NCBI GenBank assembly: GCA_012798135.1
Contig: JAAZNU010000030.1
Span: 1 to 64,000 of the forward strand
Length of the DNA: 64,000 bases
Source: Veillonellaceae bacterium
GTDB lineage: Bacteria; Bacillota_C; Negativicutes; UBA1444
Direction of reading: 5' to 3'
Part shown: positions 26,814-36,584 of the stretch, in pieces
Numbering within the stretch: position 1 is the stretch's first letter
Layout of the letters: every line of letters begins with the position of its first letter
The notes under the pieces: generated by a model
Databases searched by the model: none
What the model was told of the DNA's origin: nothing
Seen by the model: only the letters and a program-made list of their open reading frames with translations
Made by a program: the position numbers and the translations under genes

Positions 26814-27700
26814 TGGCTTCCCTTCCATCAAATATTTTTGTAGTTAAATCACAAAATCAAACCACAACAGCTCCAGCAAATGTCAGACGAAAAAAGCTTT
26901 TTAAACGATATTTTAATGCACAAGTACAGACTTGTTTCTGGCGTTTGGTCATTGTTGCCGTTGTGGTAATGCTGTGGGAAGCCGCAGTGAATCTGGGGAC
27001 GGTAAACGCGTTCTTGATGGGGTCGCCCACCACAATCTATCAGGCGGCTTATGATATGACAATTAGCGGTCGTTTGGCGGCGGATATCGGTGCCACCGTA
27101 TATGCCACTCTGATCGGCTTTTTAATCGGTAGTTTATTGGGATCGGCAATTGGCTTGATAATGTGGTATTTCAAGATCATCGCCCGGGTCATTGACCCGT
27201 TTGTGGTGGCGTTGAACGGTGTGCCCAAAATAGCTCTGGCGCCGATGATTATCATTTGGTTTGGTTCCGGAATTTTTTCTAAAATTGTTCTGGCCACGAT
27301 TTCCACGATGGTTGTCGCTTTGTTGTCCGCTTATCAGGCGACACACCAGATCGATCCGACGCAGATTACCCTGATGAAGTCGTTTGGAGCAAAAAAGTCG
27401 CAGATTTTCAGCAAAATTATCGTTCCCGCCTCCTTGCCCTGGATCATATCCGCATTCCGGATCAATATCGGCCTGGCATTGATATCGGTGGTCGGCGGCG
27501 AATTCATTTCTTCGGATAAAGGGTTGGGGCACATGGTATTTGTCGAAGGAAACCTATTCAATTTGCCGGCTGTCTGGGTGGGCGTCTTGATGTTGATGGT
27601 CGTCGCCATGCTACTGTATGCCGGTGTGGGGTATATGGAAACCAGGTTGTTGCCATGGAATGAAAACACCGCCAAGGACGGCAAGGTCGCAGCGGCCTGA
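26813..27700 (+). CDS. ABC transporter permease (nitrate/taurine type)
   Basis: 295 aa. A hydrophilic N-terminal tail is followed by about six membrane helices. The BPD-type EAA loop is present (ATHQIDPTQITLMKSFGAKKSQIFSKIIVPASLPWI), which docks on the ATPase. LNGVPKIALAPMIIIWFGSG is typical of the SsuC/TauC group. It is translationally coupled to the ATPase gene. Confidence 0.93.
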   Translation: MASLPSNIFVVKSQNQTTTAPANVRRKKLFKRYFNAQVQTCFWRLVIVAVVVMLWEAAVNLGTVNAFLMGSPTTIYQAAYDMTISGRLAADIGATVYATLIGFLIGSLLGSAIGLIMWYFKIIARVIDPFVVALNGVPKIALAPMIIIWFGSGIFSKIVLATISTMVVALLSAYQATHQIDPTQITLMKSFGAKKSQIFSKIIVPASLPWIISAFRINIGLALISVVGGEFISSDKGLGHMVFVEGNLFNLPAVWVGVLMLMVVAMLLYAGVGYMETRLLPWNENTAKDGKVAAA

Positions 27701-27756
27701 TGGCAACTCGATGGTCTTGGTGCGAAATATGTGATGAAAGCAAAGGGGATTATGAA

Positions 27757-28773
27757 ATGATGAAAAAAATGAACTGGCTGAGAATTTTTTCGTTGATGTT
27801 GGTATTATCCTTAGCGTTGGTCGGCTGCGGCAAGAAGGAAGCGACCGCGCCGGCAAGCCCGGCTAAACCGGCGGCTGCTGCGGGCGACCAAGTGTTGATT
27901 ACGGAAGCGTTCCACTCCTTATTGTATTTGCCGCTCTACGTAGCCCGCGACAAAGGATTTTTTGAGAAGAACAACATTCAGGTTTCCGCTATCCGTGCCG
28001 CCGGCAGTGGCCCGACGGCACTGGCGTCCGTTCTTTCAGGCGAAGCGCAGTTTTCTGTTCATGGGCCGGAGCATGTGGCCTTTGCCAAAGCCAAGGGTGG
28101 AGAAACCCGCGCACTGAGCGCCGTAGCCAACAGCGCTCCAGTATGGGTGCTGGCCAAGAAAGGTGTGACTATCAAGTCGCCGCAAGATTTCAAAGGGAAG
28201 AAAATCGTGGTCGGTTTGGCACCTACTACCTCGAATACCCTGTTCCGCAAGTTGCTCATTGATAATAAAATTGATGCCAAAACAGACCTGACAATCACCG
28301 AAGTGCAGAATGGATCGGAGCTGGGGCCGGTACTGGCCAATCAGGCGGATGTCGCCATCGTCTATGAACCGCAGGCTGATCAGGGTGTCGCACAAGGCCT
28401 GGAGGTCGTTTATGATTTTACCAAGATTTACCCGGATTTTGCTTTTTCAACAACGAATGCTTCATTGAAACTCATAAAAGAAAAACCAGAACTTGTGACA
28501 AGGTTCGTCAAAGCTATGGAAGAGTCTTTGGCCTATATTCACGCCAACCCTGCAGAAGCACAGGCGGTCGCCCGCAAAGAATTTCCCAACATGGCGCCTG
28601 ATGTCGTGAACAAAGCCGTAAAACGTATGATCGACAGCAACGTATACCTGCCTAAAGGATTGGTCACGGAATCGGCCTACAAAAGTGCAATTGAGGTACA
28701 GAAGTTCATCGGTAACTTAAAAGCGGATATTCCGTATGGTGATATCGTGGACCCGAGTTTTACGAAAAAATAA
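27757..28773 (+). CDS. ABC transporter substrate-binding lipoprotein (NMT1/TauA-like)
   Basis: 338 aa. A lipoprotein signal peptide ends in LALVGC, with the lipobox Cys at residue 24 and a Lys/Ala/Pro-rich tether after it. The NMT1/ThiY-like fold follows: LLYLPLYVARDKGFFEKNNI, SVHGPEHVAFAKAKGG, APTTSNTLFRKLL. Expected to capture a small nitrogen- or sulfur-containing compound outside the cell and deliver it to the permease. ATG 27757 has AAAGGGG 8 nt upstream; a start at 27700 would spoil the signal peptide. Confidence 0.92.
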   Translation: MMKKMNWLRIFSLMLVLSLALVGCGKKEATAPASPAKPAAAAGDQVLITEAFHSLLYLPLYVARDKGFFEKNNIQVSAIRAAGSGPTALASVLSGEAQFSVHGPEHVAFAKAKGGETRALSAVANSAPVWVLAKKGVTIKSPQDFKGKKIVVGLAPTTSNTLFRKLLIDNKIDAKTDLTITEVQNGSELGPVLANQADVAIVYEPQADQGVAQGLEVVYDFTKIYPDFAFSTTNASLKLIKEKPELVTRFVKAMEESLAYIHANPAEAQAVARKEFPNMAPDVVNKAVKRMIDSNVYLPKGLVTESAYKSAIEVQKFIGNLKADIPYGDIVDPSFTKK

Positions 28774-28789
28774 AAGTTTTGGAAAGAAG

Positions 28790-28984
28790 ATGCTGGAAGT
28801 GTCAAATGGTGAGAAAATCGAAATGAAATCCGCCGGCCGGGTCGAATTGGGCGTGTTGCCCAATTCACCGGTCAGCGATGGAGCGTGGGAAAAGTATGCT
28901 TATGAAATCCGGTCGATCCGCGCCTACCCCATGCCCCGGGAAGTAGAACCGCAGCTATGCCGGGGCAAGCAGGTTTGCCGATGA
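28790..28984 (+). CDS. AtzG-like small amidase partner (DUF4089-like)
   Basis: 64 aa, or 53 from ATG 28823. The pattern VELGVLPNSPVSDGAWEKYA, then AYPMPREVEPQLCR, matches AtzG/DUF4089 proteins: a leading Leu-Pro, a helix, and a late Pro-x-x-x-Glu-Pro. AtzG forms a complex with the amidase AtzE. The stop overlaps the amidase start by 4 nt (ATGA), the coupling expected for a stoichiometric partner. The match is from memory of the pattern and is not certain. Confidence 0.55.
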   Translation: MLEVSNGEKIEMKSAGRVELGVLPNSPVSDGAWEKYAYEIRSIRAYPMPREVEPQLCRGKQVCR

Positions 28985-30348
28985 ATGCCATCAATATAGA
29001 ATCATTGACGCTGAAATCGGCGTCAGACCTGATTCGTTCGCGAGCTTTGTCACCGGTCGAACTTGTCCAAGCCTGTTTGGACAGAATCGAGGCTGTCGAT
29101 GGGCAGGTCAAGGCCTGGGTCGTCGTTTTAGCGGAACAGGCGATGGCACAAGCCAAACAAGCTGAACAAGAAATCCGGAGCGGCCATTATCGGGGACCGT
29201 TACATGGCATTCCTTATGGGGCGAAAGATATCATTCATGTTGCCGGAGTTCCCACAACTGGCGGGTCCCAGGTCGAACCGGAGTATGTACCGGCGAAAAA
29301 TGCGGCCATTATCGACAACTTGACAGCAGCGGGGGCAATTTTTCTGGGGAAAACCACCACCACGGAGTTCGCTTTTCTCGGCGGCGAACCGGCGACGCGC
29401 AATCCCTGGAACTTGGAGCATACGCCGGGAGGGTCGAGTTCCGGATCAGCTGCGGCAGTGGCTGCCTCCATGGCGTTGTTTGCGCTGGGAACACAGACCA
29501 TCGGTTCCTTGCTTCGACCGGCGTCATTCAATGGATTGACCTGCATAAAATCCACCTACGGACTTGTAAGCCGACGGGGAGTAATACCGGCCAGTTGGAG
29601 TCTAGACCATCTGGGAGCCTTTACCCATACCGTCGAGGACACGGCCATCGTTTTGTCAGCAATTGCCGGACATGATCCGCAGGATCCGGGATCGCTGACG
29701 ACTAAAATTCCTGACTATGCCGATACGCTGACGATATCCCTGACAGGAAAGATAATTGGGCTGCCAACATCTTTCTTTCGGGCGGATGATACGGCCATTA
29801 CGTATTGTGTCGAGCGTGCGGTCAAGGTCATGGAAACGTTGGGAATGCATGTTCGGCCCGTTGCAATGCCGGATTGCCTGCCGGAGGCAGTCGCTTCTCT
29901 CCCAATCGTGATGCGCGCGGAAGCGGCCGCCTACCATCAGACGCAGTATGCACAAACCCCGGAAAGATTCGGCCCGTATATCCGAGAGCAGATTGCGCTG
30001 GGCCGACAAACATTGGCGGTGGATTATCTGCAAGCACAACGGATTCGGACTGTTTTTCGCAACGAATTGCTGAAAGTGTTTGCGGATGTGGATCTGTTGC
30101 TGACACCATCCACTCTTACCGTTGCCCCGAAAGGCTATCAGACGGGAAATCCCATCTTCAACGGACCTTTTACCAATGCCGGCTTGCCAGCGATGACCAT
30201 CCCCGTCGGTTTTGAAGCCGCGACGGGGTTGCCGGTCGGGATGCAGCTGGTGGGGCCCCTGTTGGCGGAATCGCTGCTACTGGCAGCCGGATCAGAGTAT
30301 CAGCGAATTACAAACTGGCACGAGCAACGACCAAAATTTCGGGGTTGA
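28981..30348 (+). CDS. Amidase-signature family hydrolase (AtzE/GatA-like)
   Basis: 455 aa, the size of AtzE. The Ser-cisSer-Lys triad is visible: Lys in GAKDIIHVAGVPTTGGS (about residue 82), cis-Ser in TPGGSSSGSAAAVAA (about 157) and the nucleophile Ser in GTQTIGSLLRPASF (about 181). AtzE-type amidases hydrolyse carboxybiuret-like amides and release ammonia. The same transcript carries the importer, so the compound taken up is presumably an amide used as nitrogen source. Substrate unproven. Confidence 0.88.
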   Translation: MNAINIESLTLKSASDLIRSRALSPVELVQACLDRIEAVDGQVKAWVVVLAEQAMAQAKQAEQEIRSGHYRGPLHGIPYGAKDIIHVAGVPTTGGSQVEPEYVPAKNAAIIDNLTAAGAIFLGKTTTTEFAFLGGEPATRNPWNLEHTPGGSSSGSAAAVAASMALFALGTQTIGSLLRPASFNGLTCIKSTYGLVSRRGVIPASWSLDHLGAFTHTVEDTAIVLSAIAGHDPQDPGSLTTKIPDYADTLTISLTGKIIGLPTSFFRADDTAITYCVERAVKVMETLGMHVRPVAMPDCLPEAVASLPIVMRAEAAAYHQTQYAQTPERFGPYIREQIALGRQTLAVDYLQAQRIRTVFRNELLKVFADVDLLLTPSTLTVAPKGYQTGNPIFNGPFTNAGLPAMTIPVGFEAATGLPVGMQLVGPLLAESLLLAAGSEYQRITNWHEQRPKFRG

Positions 30349-30392
30349 ATTTATGCCCGACAATCATAAAAGATGCCCAGAATATATATATA

Positions 30393-30445
30393 ACACCTTT
30401 GGTGTAAGAGAAAAGAGGCTTGCGATCGCACGATTGCAAGCCTCT
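30393..30445. repeat. Two hairpins after the amidase operon
   Basis: ACACC-ttt-GGTGT (30393-30405) is followed by AGAGGCTTGC (30414-30423) / GCAAGCCTCT (30436-30445) with a 12-nt loop. No T run follows on the plus strand, so a terminator role is uncertain; a protein-binding site is also possible. Confidence 0.5.
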
Positions 30446-30533
30446 GCTGTAATGGCGCTGTCTTGGACAGGAAAAAGAATGGGTGGTGCCGAAAAAAAGA
30501 TACACAGGGACGACAGAGAAAGGGGTTTGGGTT

Positions 30534-31010
30534 ATGTTCAGGGAAATGCGCAGAAAAGACCGGGCGTTGACGCCGGCGGAGGCGGCAAAGGTTCTGGCGG
30601 AGGGAACGTATGGAGTTCTATCGCTGAACGGACAGAATGAAAATGACTATGCCTACGGAGTTCCCGTCGGTTATGCGGTGGACGGAAGCCGCATCTACAT
30701 TCACTGCGCGCCGACCGGCGAAAAAATCGACCGGGTTCACGGCAACAACCGGGTGTCCTTTTGCGTAGTCGGGGCGGTGGACGTGCTGGCGGATAAATTT
30801 GCGACCAACTATGCCAGTGTAATCGCTTTCGGTCAGGCCGCCGAGGTCGACGACGTCGACGAAAAAAGGAAGGCGCTGTTGGCCTTCCTGGATAAATACT
30901 CGACTGATTTCAAGGAATCGGGAACACGGTATATCGAGAATGCCGGCCCGCAAACCAAAGTGCTGCGGATCAATGTGGAGCACGTGACCGGCAAGGCTCG
31001 TCAAGGCTGA
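30534..31010 (+). CDS. Pyridoxamine 5'-phosphate oxidase-like flavin protein (NimA-type)
   Basis: 158 aa. The split-barrel flavin-binding fold is recognised by MRRKDRALTPAEAAKVLAEGTYGVLSLNG, GVPVGYAVDGSRIYIHCAPTGEKID, and NNRVSFCVVG. This group includes nitroimidazole reductases (Nim). It is likely an FMN- or F420-type reductase with unknown substrate. ATG 30534 follows AAAGGGG; a longer frame starting at 30483 has no ribosome site. It converges with pncA, whose stop lies 3 nt away. Confidence 0.87.
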   Translation: MFREMRRKDRALTPAEAAKVLAEGTYGVLSLNGQNENDYAYGVPVGYAVDGSRIYIHCAPTGEKIDRVHGNNRVSFCVVGAVDVLADKFATNYASVIAFGQAAEVDDVDEKRKALLAFLDKYSTDFKESGTRYIENAGPQTKVLRINVEHVTGKARQG

Positions 31011-31013
31011 ACC

Positions 31014-31598
31014 TTACACAATATCCGCCATCATGACGACGATGGCGCCGGCCGCCTGCATGGCCGACCAGGCCCGGTCGCAATCGCCGGGGGTGAGTTC
31101 CACGCCGAGGCAGGCATCTTGCAGGACAAAGGTGGTAAAGCCGAGGTTCAGGGCACCGAGCACGGTATTTTTCACGCAATAGTCGGTTGCCAGCCCGCCG
31201 ACCATGACCCGCCGGATTCCCCGTTCCTGCAGCAGCTGCAGCAGATGGGTTCCCTGAAAGCCCGAATAGGCGTCGAACTCGCGGCTGGTTCCTTTGGAGA
31301 TGATGTATTTGTTGTCGCCTGGAATGACGAGATCCTGCGAAAAAGCGGCTCCAGGGGAATCGACCACGCAGTGGGGCGGCCAGACGCCGCCGTGTCCCCG
31401 AAATGACAGATGATTGCCGGGATGCCAGTCCCGGGTGAGAAACACTGGGTTTCCCGCCTCGGCAAACCGCCGGATGTAAGCATTGACCGGCGGAATGACC
31501 TTCTCGCCGTTCGCGATGCCCAAAGCGCCGCCTGGCAGGAAGTCGAGCTGCACATCGGCGATAATCAGGGCGTCGGCTGGGGTCAGTTGAATTTTCAT
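31014..31598 (-). CDS. pncA: Nicotinamidase (isochorismatase-like)
   Basis: 194 aa. Catalytic triad Asp15 (ADVQLDF), Lys102 (IISKG), Cys141 (ATDYCV). The metal ligands Asp57, His59 and His63 lie in TRDWHPGNH. It deamidates nicotinamide to nicotinate. AGGAGG lies ahead of the ATG. It sits 12 nt after the pncB stop on the same strand: the two form an NAD-salvage operon in the cytoplasm. Confidence 0.93.
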   Translation of the reverse strand: MKIQLTPADALIIADVQLDFLPGGALGIANGEKVIPPVNAYIRRFAEAGNPVFLTRDWHPGNHLSFRGHGGVWPPHCVVDSPGAAFSQDLVIPGDNKYIISKGTSREFDAYSGFQGTHLLQLLQERGIRRVMVGGLATDYCVKNTVLGALNLGFTTFVLQDACLGVELTPGDCDRAWSAMQAAGAIVVMMADIV

Positions 31599-31610
31599 CG
31601 GATTCGCCTC

Positions 31611-32876
31611 CTATTGGATGATAACGGGATAGTCGGCCCTGCCCAGTTGCCGCAGCGCCGGCGGCAGCCGTTCCAGATCCTGCCGGCAGGTCTGGCGGAT
31701 TTGTTCAGTTTTTGGCAGCGGAGCGGTGAGCTCGCCTCGGTCCATGATCAGTTGGACCAGCGGCTCGCCGCTTTTTTCTTCGCCGATGCGCACCGTATCG
31801 TCGTGATCCATGACCCCGTCGTGATAGAATCGCAGTACCTGTCGTTTATAGGGGAAGGTGACCTTGCCGGGGCTGGTCTTGATTTTGGGCTGGCCTTTGT
31901 ACTCCGTCAGTTTATAGGCCATGTCCAGATACGGAGCGTCGGACGAGGTGATGAAATGCGTGCCCACGCCGAAGGCGTCGATGGGGAGTCCCGCTGCCAG
32001 CCAGGCGTCGATCGAATATTCGTCAACGCCGCTGCTTACGAAGATCTGGACCTGCTGCAGACCGGCCTGATCCAGAATTTTTCGGACGGCCAGCGCCTGC
32101 GGGGGGATATCGCCGCTGTCCAGCCTGACGCCTTGGACCGGCAGGCCGGCTTGGGCCAGGCGGGCGACGGTCTTGGCGCACTTCAGGGTGTCGTAGGTGT
32201 CGATGAGCAGCATGGTGTTTCGCGGGAAGGTTTCGGCGAATGCCCGGAACGCTTCGGCCTCGCTGTCAAAAACCATCACAAAGGAATGGGCCATCGTGCC
32301 ATACACCGGCATGGCGAACCGGCGTCCCGCCTCCACGTCCGAGGTGCCGTCGAAGCCGGCGATGTAGGCGGCACGGGCGGCGAAGATGCCGGCGGTCGGC
32401 ATGTGGGAACGGCGCAACCCAAAGTCGACCAGCGTTTTACCCCGGCTGGCCAGGACGGTCCGGGCGGCCTTGGCGGCGATCAGGGTCTGGAAATGGATAC
32501 AGTTGATCACGATGGTTTCCAGAATCTGCACTTCAGGCAGGGACCCTTCCACTTGAATGATCGGCTCATTCTGGAAGACGACGCGGCCTTCGGGGATGGC
32601 GTACAGTTTGCCGCGAAAGCGGTAGTTGGCCAGATAGTCGAGAAAATCCGGGCTGAATTTGTTCAGGCTGCGCAGGTATTCGAGGTCGACGGGAAAGAAC
32701 TGGAATGCTTTCAGATAGTCCACCAGTGTGGCCAATCCGCAGGATATGAGAAAGTTTCGCTCCGGCGGCAATCGCCGCGCAAACAGACTGAATACGGCGT
32801 TGCCGGTTTTGCGGTGCTCCAGGTAGCTTTGCGCCATTGTCAATTCGTAGAGATCCGTGAACAAGGCGATGCCCAT
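31611..32876 (-). CDS. pncB: Nicotinate phosphoribosyltransferase
   Basis: 421 aa. The start is ATG 32876 with GAGGAGG upstream; the family opening ALFTDLYELTMAQSYLE follows directly. FSLFARRLPPERNFLISCGL, DFGLRRSHMP, and VRLDSGDI are typical of the family that makes nicotinate mononucleotide from nicotinate and PRPP. It is upstream of pncA in the same operon, so nicotinamide is converted in two steps. Confidence 0.94.
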   Translation of the reverse strand: MGIALFTDLYELTMAQSYLEHRKTGNAVFSLFARRLPPERNFLISCGLATLVDYLKAFQFFPVDLEYLRSLNKFSPDFLDYLANYRFRGKLYAIPEGRVVFQNEPIIQVEGSLPEVQILETIVINCIHFQTLIAAKAARTVLASRGKTLVDFGLRRSHMPTAGIFAARAAYIAGFDGTSDVEAGRRFAMPVYGTMAHSFVMVFDSEAEAFRAFAETFPRNTMLLIDTYDTLKCAKTVARLAQAGLPVQGVRLDSGDIPPQALAVRKILDQAGLQQVQIFVSSGVDEYSIDAWLAAGLPIDAFGVGTHFITSSDAPYLDMAYKLTEYKGQPKIKTSPGKVTFPYKRQVLRFYHDGVMDHDDTVRIGEEKSGEPLVQLIMDRGELTAPLPKTEQIRQTCRQDLERLPPALRQLGRADYPVIIQ

Positions 32877-33061
32877 TGTTCTCCCTCCTCTGCGCATTAT
32901 GACGGTTGCGGCGAAAGGACTGATCCCGGATACAAGGTGTGGCTAATCCTATTATATCAAATGACGGAATATTCAGGGATGACTACAACGGAAAAACGAC
33001 AGCGTGATGCGGGCAGGAAAGTTTTTTCTCCGCCCCGAATACTTCTGTGAGGTGGTTTACG

Positions 33062-33589
33062 GTGGACTCGGCTTTCGAGCGTCTGAAACAAATGTCATTA
33101 TATGAAATCATGCCGGTGTTTTTTATGGTATTGAACCCTGACGGTACGGTCGTTCACATGAATGCGACCATACTGAAAGTGTTGGGATACGATTTGGCGG
33201 AAGTTCGCGGCAAGGATGTCGTCGAAGTGTTGTCGATTACGGACGAGTACGACAGAGTCCGGAATGTACATGAACAGATGCGCACTCAGACCGGAATGGT
33301 GATGGGTGAAGAAACCATGCGAACGAAAACTGGCGAGCTTCTTCGCGTGGAGTGGCGTGGAATTGGGTTGTTCGATGACAATGGCCAGGTGGAATTTCTG
33401 CTGGGGATTGGTACGGATGTTACCGAGCATCGCCGGATGGAGGAGGAAATAGCCCGGCGCAAACAGGAAACGGACCTTATAGCGAACACCATGCAAAGCA
33501 TTTTTGATAGCACGCCGGATTATATCTGGGCCGTGGACCGGGAATATAAATTAATGTTTTTCAACAAGGCATCCATGACCATATGCTGA
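33062..33589 (+). CDS. Hybrid sensor kinase, N-terminal part (frameshifted)
   Basis: PAS domain 1 spans about residues 10-130 ([36 protein letters not shown] is its core), a coiled coil follows, then PAS domain 2 begins ([22 protein letters not shown]) and the frame closes at TGA 33587. The missing rest of PAS 2 continues at once in the +2 frame from about 33573 (HDHMLKEYG). One lost base in gcatccatgac would explain this. Together with the next entry it would be one kinase of about 770 aa. GTG 33062 is the presumed start, with AGGTGG upstream. Confidence 0.75.
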   Translation: MDSAFERLKQMSLYEIMPVFFMVLNPDGTVVHMNATILKVLGYDLAEVRGKDVVEVLSITDEYDRVRNVHEQMRTQTGMVMGEETMRTKTGELLRVEWRGIGLFDDNGQVEFLLGIGTDVTEHRRMEEEIARRKQETDLIANTMQSIFDSTPDYIWAVDREYKLMFFNKASMTIC

Positions 33590-35382
33590 AAGAGTATGGC
33601 GCACATATCGCCAGCGGGACTTTCGGTTCGGACGATGCTTGGGATTTGCAGTTCTGGTGGCCTCTCTATCAACAGGTATTTCAGCAAGGGTCAATAAAGT
33701 TTGAACACGAAACATCAAGGGGGAGTCGGCTGCTGGAGGTGAGTCTGAATCCGATCCATCAGTCGGGGGAAGTCGTGGGAGTAGGCGGCTACTGCCGGGA
33801 TGTAACGGAACGCATTCAAACGGCGCAGAAGTTGCTGGAAGCCAAGGAGTCGCTGGAAAAACTTAACGCCGGCCTCGAAGATATAGTTAAGGAACGCACG
33901 CAGGAGCTTCAGGAAACGAATGCGGTACTGGAAGAGGAAATCGCCGAGCGCACCCGGGTCGAACAGGAACTGATTCTGGCCAAGGCCGAGGCGGAACGGG
34001 CCAACCGGGCCAAAAGCTCTTTTTTGGCCAATATGTCGCATGAGATTCGGACGCCGATGAATTCCATCCTGGGATTTTCCGAATTGCTTTTGCGGGACAA
34101 TTCGCTCTCGGCGCAGCAACGGCAGTATTTGGACAACATCAACCGTTCCGGAGAACATCTGTTGGCCTTGATCAACGATATCCTCGATTTATCCAAAATC
34201 GAAGCGGGGCAGTCCGTACAGAATTCGGACCGGTTTGAACTGATTCCCTTTGTTCATGAATTGGAGCGGATGTTCCGCTTGCGAATGGAAGCAAAGGGGC
34301 TTCAGTTTAGCGTTGAGGTTTCCTTGTCGTTGCCGGTGACCATCGTCACCGACAAGGGAAAGTTACGCCAGATTTTGATCAACCTGCTCGGCAATGCCCT
34401 GAAATTTACGAAGTCAGGACAAATTTCCCTGCAAGTGGGCGCTCAGCCGGAAGAAAACGGTCAATGGCGATTGCAATGTAAAGTTGCCGATACGGGCGTG
34501 GGAATTGCGCCGGAGGAACTGCCCTGGATTTTTCATGCGTTCGAGCAGGCGCAACCAGGCAGAGAAAATGGCGGCACCGGTCTGGGCTTGACGATTACAC
34601 AGAACTATGTCCGTCTGTTGGGGGGAGAGATCGCGGTTCAAAGCGAAGTGGGATCCGGCAGCGTATTTTCCTTCTGGATCCAGGTTGCCGAAGCCTCTGC
34701 CACGGGTGAGCGTTCGGAACTTTCTGTTCCAAGCATCGTTCGCATTCCGTCAGGGATTCCTGCTCCCCGGGTTCTGATTGTGGACGATGATCGGCTGAAT
34801 CGGCAGCTGTTGGTGCATTTGCTGGAATCCATCGGTTTTTCTACCCGTGAGGCCGGCAATGGCCAGGAAGGTTTTGCGGCCTTTCAGGAGTGGCATCCCG
34901 ACTTGATTCTGATGGATCTGCGGATGCCGATGCTGGACGGCTGTGAGGCGATCCGCCGGATTCGCGCCAGTGAGGGCGGCGACCGGGTTCCGATCATTGC
35001 CATGACAGCCAGTGTTCTGGATGAGTCCCGACGGGATGCCGCACAGTATGGTGCGGACGAATTGCTTTTGAAACCGTTTCGGGCGGAAACCCTGCTGCAG
35101 CTGATCCGGTCGCGTTTGAATCTCGCCTATGAGTATTCCCGCCCGACGATTGCGGAAGCCGTTCCCTACACACTGAACCAGGATCAGTTGCGGCGGCTGT
35201 CGACGGATTTTACGCAGGAATTGTGTAATGCCGCTTTGGATGGGGATTACTTTCTCATGCTGGAGTTGACCCGAAAATTGGAAAGTGTGGACATGGCGGC
35301 GGCAACCGTTCTGCGCGGCATGGTCCAACGCTTCGAATTTCAGCGTCTGATCGATTTGCTGGGTGGAAAGGAAACACTATGA
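33583..35382 (+). CDS. Hybrid sensor kinase, main part (PAS-HisKA-HATPase-REC)
   Basis: 599 aa as read from ATG 33583, but without a ribosome site; it is the continuation of the preceding fragment. PAS 2 ends at about 78, a coiled coil runs to 145, HisKA has His153 in [10 protein letters not shown], HATPase has NALKF, DTGVGI and GGTGLGL, and a receiver domain follows (394-510) with phospho-acceptor Asp445 (LILMDLRMP). No membrane segment: a soluble sensor. The stop overlaps the next start (ATGA), so an intact gene would feed a coupled operon with the REC-kinase and NtrC-type regulator. Confidence 0.9.
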   Translation: MLKEYGAHIASGTFGSDDAWDLQFWWPLYQQVFQQGSIKFEHETSRGSRLLEVSLNPIHQSGEVVGVGGYCRDVTERIQTAQKLLEAKESLEKLNAGLEDIVKERTQELQETNAVLEEEIAERTRVEQELILAKAEAERANRAKSSFLANMSHEIRTPMNSILGFSELLLRDNSLSAQQRQYLDNINRSGEHLLALINDILDLSKIEAGQSVQNSDRFELIPFVHELERMFRLRMEAKGLQFSVEVSLSLPVTIVTDKGKLRQILINLLGNALKFTKSGQISLQVGAQPEENGQWRLQCKVADTGVGIAPEELPWIFHAFEQAQPGRENGGTGLGLTITQNYVRLLGGEIAVQSEVGSGSVFSFWIQVAEASATGERSELSVPSIVRIPSGIPAPRVLIVDDDRLNRQLLVHLLESIGFSTREAGNGQEGFAAFQEWHPDLILMDLRMPMLDGCEAIRRIRASEGGDRVPIIAMTASVLDESRRDAAQYGADELLLKPFRAETLLQLIRSRLNLAYEYSRPTIAEAVPYTLNQDQLRRLSTDFTQELCNAALDGDYFLMLELTRKLESVDMAAATVLRGMVQRFEFQRLIDLLGGKETL

Positions 35383-36584
35383 GTACGGGCGAGATACCGG
35401 ATCTGCTTACCGGCGCACTGATCCTGATTGTGGACGATGAACCGGCGAACTTGCAGCTTTTGGCCGACTTGCTGAAACGGCGTGGCCACGCCGTCCGGGT
35501 TGCGCCAAGCGGCCAGTTGGCGTTGAACTACATTAGCCGGCAAAAACCCGATTTGATCCTGCTGGATCTCAACATGCCGGGAATGGATGGCTATGAGGTA
35601 TGCCGACGCCTGAAGGATAATCCGGACTGGACGATGATTCCGGTGATTTTCATTAGCGCTTCCGATGAAGAACAAAATATCGTTCAGTCGTTTGTCGCCG
35701 GTGGGGTCGACTATGTGACGAAACCTTTTCACAGCGCCGAGGTCGAGGCGCGAGTCGAGACCCATCTGAAACTGTATCGTTATCAGCAGCACTTGGAAGC
35801 GTTGGTTCAGGAAAAGGTCCGCGAAGCGGCGACCGCGATCGAACGGGCGGCGGCGGTGCAACGAGTCGGGATGATGGGAGTGATTTCGACCGGGATCGCC
35901 CATGAAATCAATCAGCCGCTCAATGCGTTGAAGATGCGCGCCGACAGTCTTTTGTACTGGGAAAACCAGCGAAATTTGCCGCCAGTGCAAGAAATTATGC
36001 AGGATGTGCGCGCCATTTCGCAATGCGCTGGTCAGATCAGCGAGATCATCCAGCATATGCGATCTTTGGCCCGGGATCAGAAACCGGACCGGTCGGCGGT
36101 GTGCGAAGTCGTTGCGACAACCCGGAATATCCTGCAACTGGTGGAATATCGTCTGGCCCGGCAGCATATTGTGGCCCAATTGGAGATCCGAAATCCGCCG
36201 TCCCAAGTGATGATGGCGACAGTCCATTTGGAGCAGATATTGATCAACCTGCTGATCAATGCCTACGAGGCGTTGGGGCGGATTGACCGGCCGTGCAAAC
36301 AGATAAAGATTCGTCTGTCAGCCGCCGGTTCGGATTTACTGCTGGAAGTGGCCGACAATGGGCCGGGTATCAGGCCAGCGGACCGGGAGAAAATCTTCGA
36401 GCCCTTTCACACGACCGGTCTGACCGAAAATAATACCGGTCTCGGGCTGCCGATCATCAAGTCCATGATCGAATTGTATGACGGGAAAATCTGGTTGGCA
36501 GATGATGCGGCGGAAGGCGCTCGTTTCCTCGTTCAAATTCCGGCGGTCGAATCAGCCGGACCGAGGGAGGATAAAGGACATTGA
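35379..36584 (+). CDS. Receiver domain-histidine kinase fusion
   Basis: 401 aa. N-terminal receiver with Asp63 ([13 protein letters not shown]), a coiled coil (about 130-160), then a HisKA domain with His175 ([11 protein letters not shown]) and HATPase ([24 protein letters not shown]). Order REC-HK means it can receive phosphate from the hybrid kinase just upstream and pass it on. It overlaps the upstream gene by 4 nt and the downstream gene at TTGA. Its HEINQPL H-box is of the NtrB/DctB type, which usually pairs with sigma-54 activators such as the next gene. Confidence 0.93.
   Translation: MSTGEIPDLLTGALILIVDDEPANLQLLADLLKRRGHAVRVAPSGQLALNYISRQKPDLILLDLNMPGMDGYEVCRRLKDNPDWTMIPVIFISASDEEQNIVQSFVAGGVDYVTKPFHSAEVEARVETHLKLYRYQQHLEALVQEKVREAATAIERAAAVQRVGMMGVISTGIAHEINQPLNALKMRADSLLYWENQRNLPPVQEIMQDVRAISQCAGQISEIIQHMRSLARDQKPDRSAVCEVVATTRNILQLVEYRLARQHIVAQLEIRNPPSQVMMATVHLEQILINLLINAYEALGRIDRPCKQIKIRLSAAGSDLLLEVADNGPGIRPADREKIFEPFHTTGLTENNTGLGLPIIKSMIELYDGKIWLADDAAEGARFLVQIPAVESAGPREDKGH

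Noticed and set aside
30414..30445. Terminator of the amidase operon
   Set aside because: The stem is perfect but no T run follows on the plus strand; listed as a hairpin only.
31410..33050. 546-codon open frame on the plus strand
   Set aside because: It runs antisense through pncA and pncB, both of which have all catalytic residues and good ribosome sites. Its composition is what a GC-rich complement strand gives.
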